Positions 35,504-44,027 of a stretch of DNA of 50,136 bases are shown here, one piece after another. This DNA comes from Polyangiaceae bacterium (GTDB lineage Bacteria; Myxococcota_A; Polyangia; Polyangiales; Polyangiaceae). Within the stretch, counting starts at the first letter, position 1. Every line of letters starts with the position of its first letter. The notes beneath the pieces are model-generated. The model ran no database searches. It was not told where the DNA came from and saw only the letters and a program-made list of their open reading frames with translations. A program made the translations under genes and the position numbers. The stretch spans positions 1-50,136 of the forward strand of contig JAICQL010000031.1 in assembly GCA_025937895.1 (NCBI GenBank), given 5' to 3'.

Positions 35504-35543
35504 GCGGAGGGGCCCGGGAGCTCATGCTCCCTGGCTCCTCCGC
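35504..35543. terminator. Bidirectional terminator hairpin
   Basis: GCGGAGGGGCCCGGGAGC (35504-35521), a TCAT loop, and GCTCCCTGGCTCCTCCGC pair at 16 of 18 positions and are followed by GCTGTTTT. The hairpin separates the convergent GAF-DHp gene and tamB. Confidence 0.75.
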
Positions 35544-35555
35544 GCTGTTTTGTGC

Positions 35556-38500
35556 TCAGTAGCGCCGGCGCCAGATCACGTCGAACGCCGACGCCCCGCG
35601 GTCACCGACCATCGTCGACAGCGACCAGCTATTTGCCAGGCGCAGGTCCACCGTCACGAAGGTGCGATCGGGGCTCTGCCCCGGTACCGGCTCGCCCAGC
35701 GCCTGAGTGACCTTGGCGGCAACGCGCGGCGTGAGCTGCAGCACGAGCTCGGGCCGTGGCGCGCCGGTGCTGGTGTCCACCCGGGCCGAGACGTCGAGGT
35801 TGGTGAGCCCGGAGATGGCGCGGTTGAAGCCCTGCGCAGCGGTGCCGCCCGCAACGCTGACCGCGGTGCTGAGCGAGTCGCCGCCGCTGGCGCCGAGCGA
35901 GCCATCGGGCGACCCGAACAGCAGCAAGGTCACGATCTCGTCCTGGCTCAGCGGGGGCTCGGAGCGCAGCTCCAGCTTACCCTTGCTCACCGTGCCCGTG
36001 TATTCGGCGTACACCGTGTAGTCCGCGGGCGAGTCGTAGCGGGCCACGGCCGCGATGGTGGGATCATCGGGGGCGCCGCCGGTGAAGGCCACGCTGCCGC
36101 GCTCGATCTCGAAGGTCTTGCCGGAAATGTCCAGCTCCCCGCGCCGGGTCTCGATCTTGCCCTGCACGTCCAGCTCCTCCCCGAGCTTGGCTTCCAGCTT
36201 TCCGCCCAGACTCACCTGGGCCTGATCGCCCTTCTGCACGCTGACGTTGCCCAGATCCACGATCACCACCGTCTGCTCCTCGGAGGGCGGACCGCTCTCC
36301 TCCAGCAGCTGCAGGGCGATGGGCGTGAACTCGCCGTCGCGCCGCCGGTAGCCCACCCGGATGTAGTCGGGCTGATCCAGCTCCTGCAGGCCCTGCGGTG
36401 GCGCGGCGGGCAAGCTGACGTGCAGCTTCTCCAGCTTGACGTTGATGGTGTTGGTGGCGCTGCCGGGATCATGCCGGTAGCTGGCCTTGACGGTGCCCCA
36501 AACGTCCCCGAGCGACTCACCCTCCACGGTCAGCGGCAGCTGCTGGTTCTCCTTGATACGCAGCTCGGCCTCGGCCGAGCTGGGGGTCAAGCCGTCCAGC
36601 TTGGCCTGCGCGCTCGCCTGAAAGCCACCGCTCAGGCCGCGCGCCGTCAGCTTCTCCACGCTCAGCGCGCCAGGGGTCACCTTCACGTCGGCGGAGATGT
36701 CACTGAAGCGCTGGCCCACGCTGGGCATGTGCAGCACGCCGTCGCGCAAGGTGGCGGTGCCCGTGAGCAAGGTCTGCTCGCCCTCCAGGCTGGCCCGGAG
36801 GCTGGCGTCCAGCTTGCCATCCAGCTCGCTCACGCTGCCCTCCACCAGCGGCCCGAGCGCTGCCAGGCGCAGCTGGCGAGCCTCCACCGTGCCGCCCAGC
36901 TTGCCCTCGCTGCGCGGCACCAGGCGAGCGCCCCACACGAGCGGCGCGTCGAGGCGCACGTCGACGCTGCCCGACTCGCCCTCGATGTGAGTCTCCAGCT
37001 GCAGCTGGTCGCCCACGGTGCGCGCCACCGCACGCACCTCGCCCACCGGCAGGCGCTCGACGGTCAGCTCGCGGGTGTGCACGTCCAGCTCCATGCTGGC
37101 GTTCTTACCCAACCCCGTCAGCCGCGCGCTGCCCGTCAGCCGCCCGCGGACGCGCTGTTGCTGCAGGAGCGGCACCATCGTGATCGGAAAGTCGTTCAGC
37201 CGCAGCTCGGTGTCCGCCTGGATCGGGCTGGTCTCGCCCAGCGCGCTGCCCAGCTCGCGCAGATCGCCTTGCCAGCGGGAGTCCAGCTCCAGCACCGGGT
37301 CGATGCGCCGCCGCAGCGCCGTCAGCGCCACCCGGCCTCCCTCCGGCGCGTACTCCGCGTCCAGGTTGATGTCGAGGTGGTTCTTGCGCCGGCGCTCCGA
37401 GGCGGGCGTGAAGCGCGACAGCGCGCCGGTGACGCTCAGGCGCGGATCGGACAGCGTGCCCTGCGCGCTCACGCGCAGCGCCAGGTCACCCTCCATGTCG
37501 TTCGGGCGCAGCATCGCCGGCAGCTCCTCCAGCGCGCGGTTCGGCATCTCGATCGCGGCCAGCAGCGGCGCTCCGGGCAAGGCGCGGCGCAGCTCGGGCA
37601 GCGCCGCCCGCGGCGGCAGCTCGCTCAGGCTGGCCTGCAGCTTCAGCAGGTCACCGCGGCGATCGAACAGCTTGCCCGCCACCTCGGCTCGTCCATCAGC
37701 CAGGCTTGCGTCCAGGTTCAGGTCCACCTCGCGCACGCTCCAGGGCGCGCTGCTGCGCGCCTGCTCGGCGTCGCTGGTCTGGCCCACGTCGGGGCGTTGC
37801 CCCACCAGCACCAGCGAGCGCGTCTCCACGTGAGCGCGCAGCTCGGGCCCGCCAGCGCCTGCACCACCGCCCAGCTGCACGTCATAGCGCACGGTGCCCT
37901 CGCCCCGCTCGATGCCCAGCAGCTGCAACAGCGACTGCACGCGCGCCAGGTCCATCTCGCCGCGCATCGTGAGATCGCCGCGCATGCGCTCCAGCGCCTC
38001 GGCGTTCAGCTCGCCGCGCGGCACCGTGACGTCGCGCAGCGAGACCAGCGCGCTGCCGCCAGGCGACAGCTCCAGCTGGGTATCGCCGTTGAGCACGCCG
38101 CGCTCGAGCGCCAGATCGGTGTGCAGGGCACCGCGCAGCTCGCCCAGGGCGATGTTGCGCACCTCGCCGCTGACCTTGCCGCGCAGCGCGCGGCCGCTTC
38201 CGGAGACCTGCGCGCGCAGATCCGCCTGCGCGCTCTCCAGCGGCGTCTGCACGCCCAGCACGCGCAACAGCCGCGCGGCATCCAGGCCCTGCGCCGTCAG
38301 CTCCAGCTGCTGTGCACCGCCTCCAAACTGCAGCGAGAGCTCCGCCTCACCCACCCCTGCCAGGGTCAGCCGCTCCACCCGCGCGCGGCCGCCGGAGAAG
38401 CCCGCGCTCTCGGCGCGCATGTCCAGCCGCTCGCCAGCGTTCCAGATGCACAGCACCGGCTCGAGCACCTGGGGCTCCGAGCTGGGCTCCAGGGTGGCGC

Positions 38501-40262
38501 TCAGCTCCAGCCGCTCGGGATTGCGACCGGTGGCGTGTGCCCGTAGGGCGATGCGCTCCGGGGTGCCGCGCGCGTTGATCCGCAGGTGCTGCAGCTGCCT
38601 GCCCGCCGCCTCCAGCTCGCGCAGATCCGCGCGGAGGGTGAGGTCCGGCGCGTTCAGGCTGCCGCGCGCGGTGAGCTGCGCATCCACCCGCCCCGCGCGC
38701 GCCGCGGGGTGGCTCACTCCACGGAGCTTCATGGCGAGCCGCGCGTCCACTCGCTCCGCGGCGGTGTCCAGATCGGCGCGTAGCTCCAGCGAGCCGCGCG
38801 CCTCCGCCCCCAGCTGCTCGCGCAAGCGCCGCGGGCGATCGAGCTGCACGGTCGCGAACAGCTGCGCGAGGCTGCCGCTCTCGTCGGAGCTCAACCGGTA
38901 GTCGATGCGCGTGCTGGCGCCGGGCTCGTTCAGGGTGAGGGTGCCCTTGGTGTACAGCGGCTGCTCGGCGGGCATGCCCAGCTCGCCCTCCAGGGTGGTG
39001 GGCGGCAGCGCCTCGCCGGCGATGCGAGATTCATTGCTCACCAGCCGGTAGCGCCCGTGGCTGCCGCCTTCTTCCAGCTCCAGGGTGGCGTTGGCCTGGA
39101 GCGCGATGCGCGTGGGCGGCGTGTCCGGGAGCAGCCGCGCCAGATCCAGCTCCGAAGCCTCGAGCCGCACGCGCACGCGGTCGCTGCCTTCCTCGCGCCG
39201 CAGGTTGGCGGCGGCGAAGATGCGTGCTTTTTCCTGGTGCAGCCGCGCCTCCAAGTCCAGGCGCTCGAGCGGGCCCTCCACCTCGGCCTGCAACGACACC
39301 GGCGCCGCCGGCTTCAGGCCGGGCGCCAGCTGCGCCAGGGTGGCCGGCGTGAGCTCGGGCGCCTCCAGCCGCGCGTGCAGCTGCTCTCCCAGGAGCTTCA
39401 CCATGGCGGACGCGCCGGAGCCCGCCAGCTCTCCAGCGAACTCCAGCGCCACCTTCAGCGGCTCCGGCTGTGCGCGTAGCGCGCGCGTCTCGGTCACCAC
39501 TCCGGTCGCGGCGCTGGGCTGCCCTGCCGGACCCGCGGCAGCCTCCTCGGCGGGCAACCGCACCTCTCCCGACAGGCGGCCGCTCACGGTCTGCACCTGG
39601 GGCAGCTGGCGCGCCGCGAGCTCCAGCTGCTCCAGCACCAGCTCCAGGCCCGTCTCGTCGCTGGCCAGCCGCGCGCGCAGCTCGCGCAGATCCGTGTCCA
39701 CCGGGCCCAGCCCCGAGAGCTCTCCGCCGACGTGAGCCTCTTCCAGCGCCAGCTGCTGCAGCAGCACGCGCGTGCTGCCTGCGCCCGGCTCCTCCGGCTC
39801 CACCGTGCGCGGCTCGAAGGCGTGCACCAGGGTGGGCGTGCCGGTGCCATCGTCGATGAGCGTCACTTCCAGCCGCTGCACGGCGACGCGATCGATGCCG
39901 ACCACGAGCGGATCGCTGCCCAGCACCGCGCGCAGGGCCAGCGCCGGCCAGCCCAGGCGCACGTCGATGTCGTACGCCGCCAGCACCGGCCTGCCCTGTG
40001 GGTCGAGCACCTCGAGCTCCGCGCCGGAGATGCCACCCAGATCGATGAAGCCCAGGCGTCGCAACAGCAGCTGCCCGCGAAAGGTTGGAGCCAGCGCGGC
40101 GTTCACGCGCTCGCTGACGAGCTGGCTGATCGGCGGTAGCTGCAGGGCGACCAGCACCACACCGATCAGCAACACCAGCCCCAGCACCAGCCAGAGCAGG
40201 CCGCGCCCGAACCAGCGCGCAGCAACACGCAGACGCTCGTGGTGAACGGTTGCAGTGGTCAA
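35556..40262 (-). CDS. tamB: Translocation and assembly module protein TamB
   Basis: A 1568-residue periplasm-spanning protein of the AsmA/TamB superfamily. A membrane anchor at about 20-43 (LLWLVLGLVLLIGVVLVALQLP) is followed by a long repetitive beta-taco or groove region and the C-terminal TamB (DUF490) domain near 1200-1568 (RGSVAFTGGAPDDP, QDEIVTLLLFG). It helps lipids or beta-barrel proteins reach the outer membrane. It begins at TTG 40262: the stop of tamA overlaps as TTGA, and GGAGAG lies five bases upstream inside tamA. No other start fits. Confidence 0.93.
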   Translation of the reverse strand: MTTATVHHERLRVAARWFGRGLLWLVLGLVLLIGVVLVALQLPPISQLVSERVNAALAPTFRGQLLLRRLGFIDLGGISGAELEVLDPQGRPVLAAYDIDVRLGWPALALRAVLGSDPLVVGIDRVAVQRLEVTLIDDGTGTPTLVHAFEPRTVEPEEPGAGSTRVLLQQLALEEAHVGGELSGLGPVDTDLRELRARLASDETGLELVLEQLELAARQLPQVQTVSGRLSGEVRLPAEEAAAGPAGQPSAATGVVTETRALRAQPEPLKVALEFAGELAGSGASAMVKLLGEQLHARLEAPELTPATLAQLAPGLKPAAPVSLQAEVEGPLERLDLEARLHQEKARIFAAANLRREEGSDRVRVRLEASELDLARLLPDTPPTRIALQANATLELEEGGSHGRYRLVSNESRIAGEALPPTTLEGELGMPAEQPLYTKGTLTLNEPGASTRIDYRLSSDESGSLAQLFATVQLDRPRRLREQLGAEARGSLELRADLDTAAERVDARLAMKLRGVSHPAARAGRVDAQLTARGSLNAPDLTLRADLRELEAAGRQLQHLRINARGTPERIALRAHATGRNPERLELSATLEPSSEPQVLEPVLCIWNAGERLDMRAESAGFSGGRARVERLTLAGVGEAELSLQFGGGAQQLELTAQGLDAARLLRVLGVQTPLESAQADLRAQVSGSGRALRGKVSGEVRNIALGELRGALHTDLALERGVLNGDTQLELSPGGSALVSLRDVTVPRGELNAEALERMRGDLTMRGEMDLARVQSLLQLLGIERGEGTVRYDVQLGGGAGAGGPELRAHVETRSLVLVGQRPDVGQTSDAEQARSSAPWSVREVDLNLDASLADGRAEVAGKLFDRRGDLLKLQASLSELPPRAALPELRRALPGAPLLAAIEMPNRALEELPAMLRPNDMEGDLALRVSAQGTLSDPRLSVTGALSRFTPASERRRKNHLDINLDAEYAPEGGRVALTALRRRIDPVLELDSRWQGDLRELGSALGETSPIQADTELRLNDFPITMVPLLQQQRVRGRLTGSARLTGLGKNASMELDVHTRELTVERLPVGEVRAVARTVGDQLQLETHIEGESGSVDVRLDAPLVWGARLVPRSEGKLGGTVEARQLRLAALGPLVEGSVSELDGKLDASLRASLEGEQTLLTGTATLRDGVLHMPSVGQRFSDISADVKVTPGALSVEKLTARGLSGGFQASAQAKLDGLTPSSAEAELRIKENQQLPLTVEGESLGDVWGTVKASYRHDPGSATNTINVKLEKLHVSLPAAPPQGLQELDQPDYIRVGYRRRDGEFTPIALQLLEESGPPSEEQTVVIVDLGNVSVQKGDQAQVSLGGKLEAKLGEELDVQGKIETRRGELDISGKTFEIERGSVAFTGGAPDDPTIAAVARYDSPADYTVYAEYTGTVSKGKLELRSEPPLSQDEIVTLLLFGSPDGSLGASGGDSLSTAVSVAGGTAAQGFNRAISGLTNLDVSARVDTSTGAPRPELVLQLTPRVAAKVTQALGEPVPGQSPDRTFVTVDLRLANSWSLSTMVGDRGASAFDVIWRRRY

Positions 40263-42481
40263 AACGGCTCTCCAATCCCGATCGAAATGGCGATCGGCAA
40301 TCCGAACAGCTCGTCCGGATCGCGCTCATCGTTGTTGGCCGGCGCTTGCAGACCCGGGATGCGATAGCCCACATCGAAGCGCACCGGGCCGACGGGTGTG
40401 GAATAGCGCAGCCCCACCCCCGCGCTCAGGTGCGGGCGATTCCAGCGCAAGCGCAGCTCGTAGGGTGAGACATCCCCCATGTCCACGAAGGTCGCGCCGC
40501 GGAGTGGACCCGTGATGGGAAAGCGCAGCTCCATGCTGGCCTCCCACAAGGAGAATCCGCCCAGCGGCAGCTTGCAGCTGGCCGGCAGCTCTCCCGTTGC
40601 GCTCTGCGTGACGTCGCAGTCGCCTCTCGCCTCGTCCGTCTGCCCGGGATTGTAAAAGGGCACTGCGCCGTGTGGACCGATCTCGCGCAGCGCGTAGCCG
40701 CGGTTCGAGCCGGGCCCGCCCCCGAAGAAGCCACGCAGGTACAACAGCTGCGTGTCCCTCACCCACGCTGCGCGCGGGCTCGAGACCTTGTCGGTAAACG
40801 CGTTCTCCTCCACGGTATCGCCGTAGTTCTCGGCCAGGAGGAAACCCAGCGTTCCCCGGGCAGAGAAGGTCAAGCCGTGCCCGAGCGGGACGTAGCCGCG
40901 CACCTCGGGCTGCAGCTTCACATCGCGCGCGTCGCCCCCGACGCCTGCGACCTGCAGCGACGAGCTCGCATACCAGCCGGAGGTCGGCTCGAGCCGATCA
41001 TTGCGGGCGTCGATGCGCAGGAACAGCTCCGGATAAGAGACCACGGCCGTGCCCAGATCCGCATCGAGCTCACCCACGTACGTGAACGGATCGCTGACCT
41101 GCAGGTTGTGCGAGAGCGAGCCGTTGAGCTTCCAGAACAACGAACGCTCCAGCCCCATGGATGCACGCAGGTCGCGATAGCCGAGGATGGGTGCGTCGCG
41201 CTCCCGGCGACTGGAGAGCAACACCGGCGCGAGGCCCGCCTCCGTGCGCACCACGCCCGCGGTGCGCGCTTCCAGGAAGCTCGGCTGGCGGAAATCCACG
41301 CGCAGCCGCGCCTGCGGCAAGATGCGCTCGGGGGACTCGATGTCCGGTAGCCGGGTGGGCCAGATCACGCCGCCGGGCTGCAGCTCCACCTGCAACATGC
41401 GCAGCCCGCCCAGGAAGTTGCGGTCCTCCCAGCCGGCGATCAAGTGCACGTCGCTGCGCTGGCTATCGACCTGAAGACCCGCGCCCAGGCGCACGCTGCG
41501 AAAGCGGCTGCGCGTGAGCTGCACGTCGATGGGCACCACGTCGCGCGGCTGCCCGTCGTCCTCCTCCAGGCGCGGCTGCACGCTCACCGAGCTGAACACG
41601 CCGAGATCCAGCAGCGCGCGCTGCGCCGATTCCAGCTCGCTGCGAGAATAGGGCTCGCCCGGGGTCAGATCCAGGGTGCGGCGCACCTGACTTTCCGGGA
41701 TGCTGCCCAGCCCCTCGATCTGGACGGTGCCCAGACGCGAGAGCGGCCCTGGCTCCACCCAGTAGCCAACGCTCGCCACGTTGCGGTGGATGTCCACATC
41801 CGCAGCGCGGCGCACCTTGGCATAGGCGTAGCCATTGTCGGTGAGCACGTTCTCCAGCTCCTGGGCGGCCAGCTCGAACTCTTCCTCCTCGAAGCGATCG
41901 CCGACGGACGCCGTCGACTCGGCCTCTTCACGCGCGTCTCGGGCGATGTCCTCCGGCACTCGCTCGAGCCCGAACACGTCGACCCGACCGACGGTGGTCT
42001 CCGGCCCTTCTTCGACCAGGATCTCCACCTTCACCTGGCGCGGCCCCGACTCGAACACACGCCCCGCTCGAACTCGCGGCCAGTAGAAGCCGCGCGCCCG
42101 GTAGTAGCGCTCGATGCGCTGGAGATCACGCTCCAGCACGTAGCGATCGAAGACCTCGTAGTCGTAGATGATGCCGCGAAACAAGCCCAGGAACTTGGGG
42201 CTCGGGCGGGTGGCGATATGCTCCTCGATCTCTGCATCGGAGAGCTCTTCATTGCCGCTGACGCTGAGATCGTCCATCGCGTAGCGCCGAGCGGGGATGC
42301 TGACGCAACCAGCGCTCAGGCAGCTCGCTCCCAGACAGAACAGCAGCAGCGGTGCCAAACCGCGACGGGCATCAGCCAGCGCTCGAAGGCGGCCCGGCGC
42401 GCGCTCGGGCGCGACAGACTCGGGCACGACGGGCGCGGGCAAGACAGAGTTGCCACGTATCTCGAGGGTTCGCGTGCTCAC
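40259..42481 (-). CDS. tamA: TamA/BamA-type outer-membrane beta-barrel protein with lipobox
   Basis: An Omp85-family protein of about 740 residues. Near the N-terminus is a hydrophobic segment ending LSAGC, a lipobox, followed by POTRA-type repeats (DDLSVSGNEELSDAEIEEH, GRVDVFGLERVPEDIARD, GTVQIEGLGSIPESQVRR). A 16-strand barrel begins near residue 320 and has a GSNRGYALREIG segment and a VRFDVGYRIPG end strand. The start is unclear: GTG 42481 has GGAG ten bases upstream; GTGs at 42427 and 42526 are alternatives. All leave a long n-region before the lipobox. It is cotranscribed with tamB. The lipid anchor recalls Bacteroidetes TamL; ordinary TamA is not lipidated. Confidence 0.88.
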   Translation of the reverse strand: MSTRTLEIRGNSVLPAPVVPESVAPERAPGRLRALADARRGLAPLLLFCLGASCLSAGCVSIPARRYAMDDLSVSGNEELSDAEIEEHIATRPSPKFLGLFRGIIYDYEVFDRYVLERDLQRIERYYRARGFYWPRVRAGRVFESGPRQVKVEILVEEGPETTVGRVDVFGLERVPEDIARDAREEAESTASVGDRFEEEEFELAAQELENVLTDNGYAYAKVRRAADVDIHRNVASVGYWVEPGPLSRLGTVQIEGLGSIPESQVRRTLDLTPGEPYSRSELESAQRALLDLGVFSSVSVQPRLEEDDGQPRDVVPIDVQLTRSRFRSVRLGAGLQVDSQRSDVHLIAGWEDRNFLGGLRMLQVELQPGGVIWPTRLPDIESPERILPQARLRVDFRQPSFLEARTAGVVRTEAGLAPVLLSSRRERDAPILGYRDLRASMGLERSLFWKLNGSLSHNLQVSDPFTYVGELDADLGTAVVSYPELFLRIDARNDRLEPTSGWYASSSLQVAGVGGDARDVKLQPEVRGYVPLGHGLTFSARGTLGFLLAENYGDTVEENAFTDKVSSPRAAWVRDTQLLYLRGFFGGGPGSNRGYALREIGPHGAVPFYNPGQTDEARGDCDVTQSATGELPASCKLPLGGFSLWEASMELRFPITGPLRGATFVDMGDVSPYELRLRWNRPHLSAGVGLRYSTPVGPVRFDVGYRIPGLQAPANNDERDPDELFGLPIAISIGIGEPF

Positions 42482-42559
42482 CGTGGGAGGGCTCCGGCTT
42501 GCCGCGTGGTGCAAGACTCGCACCACGGGCTTGGCCTGGGATCTGCACCCCCTGGGCGC

Positions 42560-42976
42560 ATGCTCCGCCCCGCGTTTCTGACCGGCCTCGGCCTGCTCTG
42601 CGCCTGCGCCAGCTCACTGCCCGTGCCCGAGCGCATCGAGCATCCGCAGAGCGCTTTCGTGGAGGTGCCGTATCCGCCACCGGCAGCGCTGGTGGAGATC
42701 GTGCCCGAGCAGCCGCGCGATGACGCCGTCTGGGTGGATGGCGCCTGGGTGTGGCGCGGGCGGTATTACGTGTGGCAGCGTGGTGGTTGGATATTGCCGC
42801 CCGAGAACGCCACGTACGCCGACTGGCAGGCGAGGCTCGCGGAAGATGGGCGCCTGCTGTTTGCGCCTGGCACCTGGTACGACGCCGCACGCCAGCCCAT
42901 GGACGCGCCCGTGCGTCTGGTCACGGCGCGGACACCGCCCAACCAGCAGACCCTGGAGACGGAGGTCGCGCGCTGA
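42560..42976 (+). CDS. Lipoprotein with YxWxxGxW repeats
   Basis: A 138-residue lipoprotein. The short signal peptide MLRPAFLTGLGLLCACASS ends near Cys16 (LLCAC, atypical lipobox). The mature part has repeats of the WxxGxW type (WVDGAWVWRGRYYVWQRGGW) as in the YXWXXGXW-repeat family of envelope proteins, and a C-terminal DAPVRLVTARTPP segment. Function unknown; the family is linked to cell-envelope structure. A TGGCCTGGGATCTGCA element lies just upstream (GG at 42533, GC at 42545) but is a weak sigma-54 match. It is divergent from tamA. Confidence 0.8.
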   Translation: MLRPAFLTGLGLLCACASSLPVPERIEHPQSAFVEVPYPPPAALVEIVPEQPRDDAVWVDGAWVWRGRYYVWQRGGWILPPENATYADWQARLAEDGRLLFAPGTWYDAARQPMDAPVRLVTARTPPNQQTLETEVAR

Positions 42977-43277
42977 GGCGGGTCATTTGGAAGCAGCTGC
43001 AGCGCTGCACCAGCTCGAAACGCCCCAGTCATGCTCTCGCTCATCCGTGGCAATGATGTCTGTTGCCGACCATTGCGCCGCGCAACGCTGTCGCTGGCCA
43101 GGCCTGCAGGTGAAATTCCAGATTCTTTTGCGCTCCGGCGAGGCTCGACGTGTGCGGCATGCGGGTTGCTATGAGCGGCTTCAGTGGCGCTCTGGCGCCT
43201 CCGACACGCCGGCCGCGCCCTGCGCTGCCCGGTGAGAGCGGGGAGCAGAGTCTCCCCATCGCTAAGGAGAAAGATCA
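42977..43277. other. 301-base intergenic region
   Basis: No open frame of convincing character. The last part carries the AAGGAG site for the next gene. No hairpin with more than six perfect base pairs or regulator site was recognised. Confidence 0.4.
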
Positions 43278-43910
43278 ATGTTGCGCTTTCATTACTATGG
43301 GCCGGTGATTCTCGCGCTGGCCGCCGCGGCTTGCCAGAAGTCGGCTCAAGAGGAGCGGAGCGAGGCGATCAATGCCCAGCGCGAGGCCAGCCAGGCTGCA
43401 CGCGAAGCTGCCACCGAGCGCAGCAAAGAGGTGAACGAGGCCAATCGCGAGGCTGCTCAGCAGACCGCCGAGGCACAGCGCGAGGCCAGCCAGGAGACCA
43501 CCGAGGCACAGCGCGAAGCGAACGATACTGCTCGTGAGGCCACCAAGGACGAGGCCGAGCGGGCGGCAGACGCTCAGCGCAAGGCCAACGCGGAGACTCG
43601 CGAGGCAGTGGAGGCCACGCGCACGGCACAGGTGGATCTGCGCCAGGACGTGGAGAAGAAGCTCAATGAGCTGGGTGAGCGGGTGCGCGACCTCACCAAG
43701 GAGGCCAATGACTCCAAGGTGGCGGCGTCGGTGGCCACTGATGCCAAGCAGAAGCTGACCGCGGCCGAGGCCGAAATCAACAGCCTGCGCACGGAGCTGC
43801 CGCAGCTGCAGAGCGCGGCGGCGCCGAACGTGGAGCAGATCAAGGCTCGCACCGATCAGCGCGTGGCGCAGATCGAGAAGACCCTGGATCAGGTGGACGA
43901 CGCTCTCTGA
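43278..43910 (+). CDS. Lipoprotein built from 11-residue helical repeats
   Basis: A 210-residue protein. The signal peptide ends in the lipobox AAAC (Cys19). Residues 33-142 contain ten consecutive 11-residue units of the style AxREAxxxxxE (AQREASQAARE, ANREAAQQTAE, AQREASQETTE, AQREANDTARE and so on). They become less regular toward the coiled-coil tail, which ends at residue 210. Hendecads form right-handed or straight helices as in LEA proteins and apolipoproteins. It likely makes a long helical rod from the outer or inner membrane, maybe a spacer or lipid-binding strut. AAGGAG upstream. Not recognised by name. Confidence 0.8.
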   Translation: MLRFHYYGPVILALAAAACQKSAQEERSEAINAQREASQAAREAATERSKEVNEANREAAQQTAEAQREASQETTEAQREANDTAREATKDEAERAADAQRKANAETREAVEATRTAQVDLRQDVEKKLNELGERVRDLTKEANDSKVAASVATDAKQKLTAAEAEINSLRTELPQLQSAAAPNVEQIKARTDQRVAQIEKTLDQVDDAL

Positions 43911-43943
43911 GCGAGGTCCCCTGCAGGCAGTGAGTGCTGCCCA

Positions 43944-43973
43944 GCGCGGGCCTGTCCGCAACCAGGCCCGCGC
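43944..43973. terminator. Bidirectional hairpin terminator
   Basis: Perfect 11-base arms GCGCGGGCCTG (43944-43954) and CAGGCCCGCGC (43963-43973) with an eight-base loop, between the convergent repeat-lipoprotein and MEDS-kinase genes. Confidence 0.7.
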
Positions 43974-44027
43974 CCGGGGCGCCTTCGGGCCCGCACTCGA
44001 GCGCCGTCAGACAGGCGCGCAGAGGGT

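Noticed and set aside
35550..38546. Frame of about 998 codons opposite tamB
   Set aside because: Low-complexity Gln/Leu/Arg/Ala-rich translation, antisense to tamB; no ribosome site or domain.
42444..42976. N-terminal extension of the YxWxxGxW lipoprotein
   Set aside because: ATG 42560 gives a proper signal peptide directly; the upstream part is antisense to tamA.
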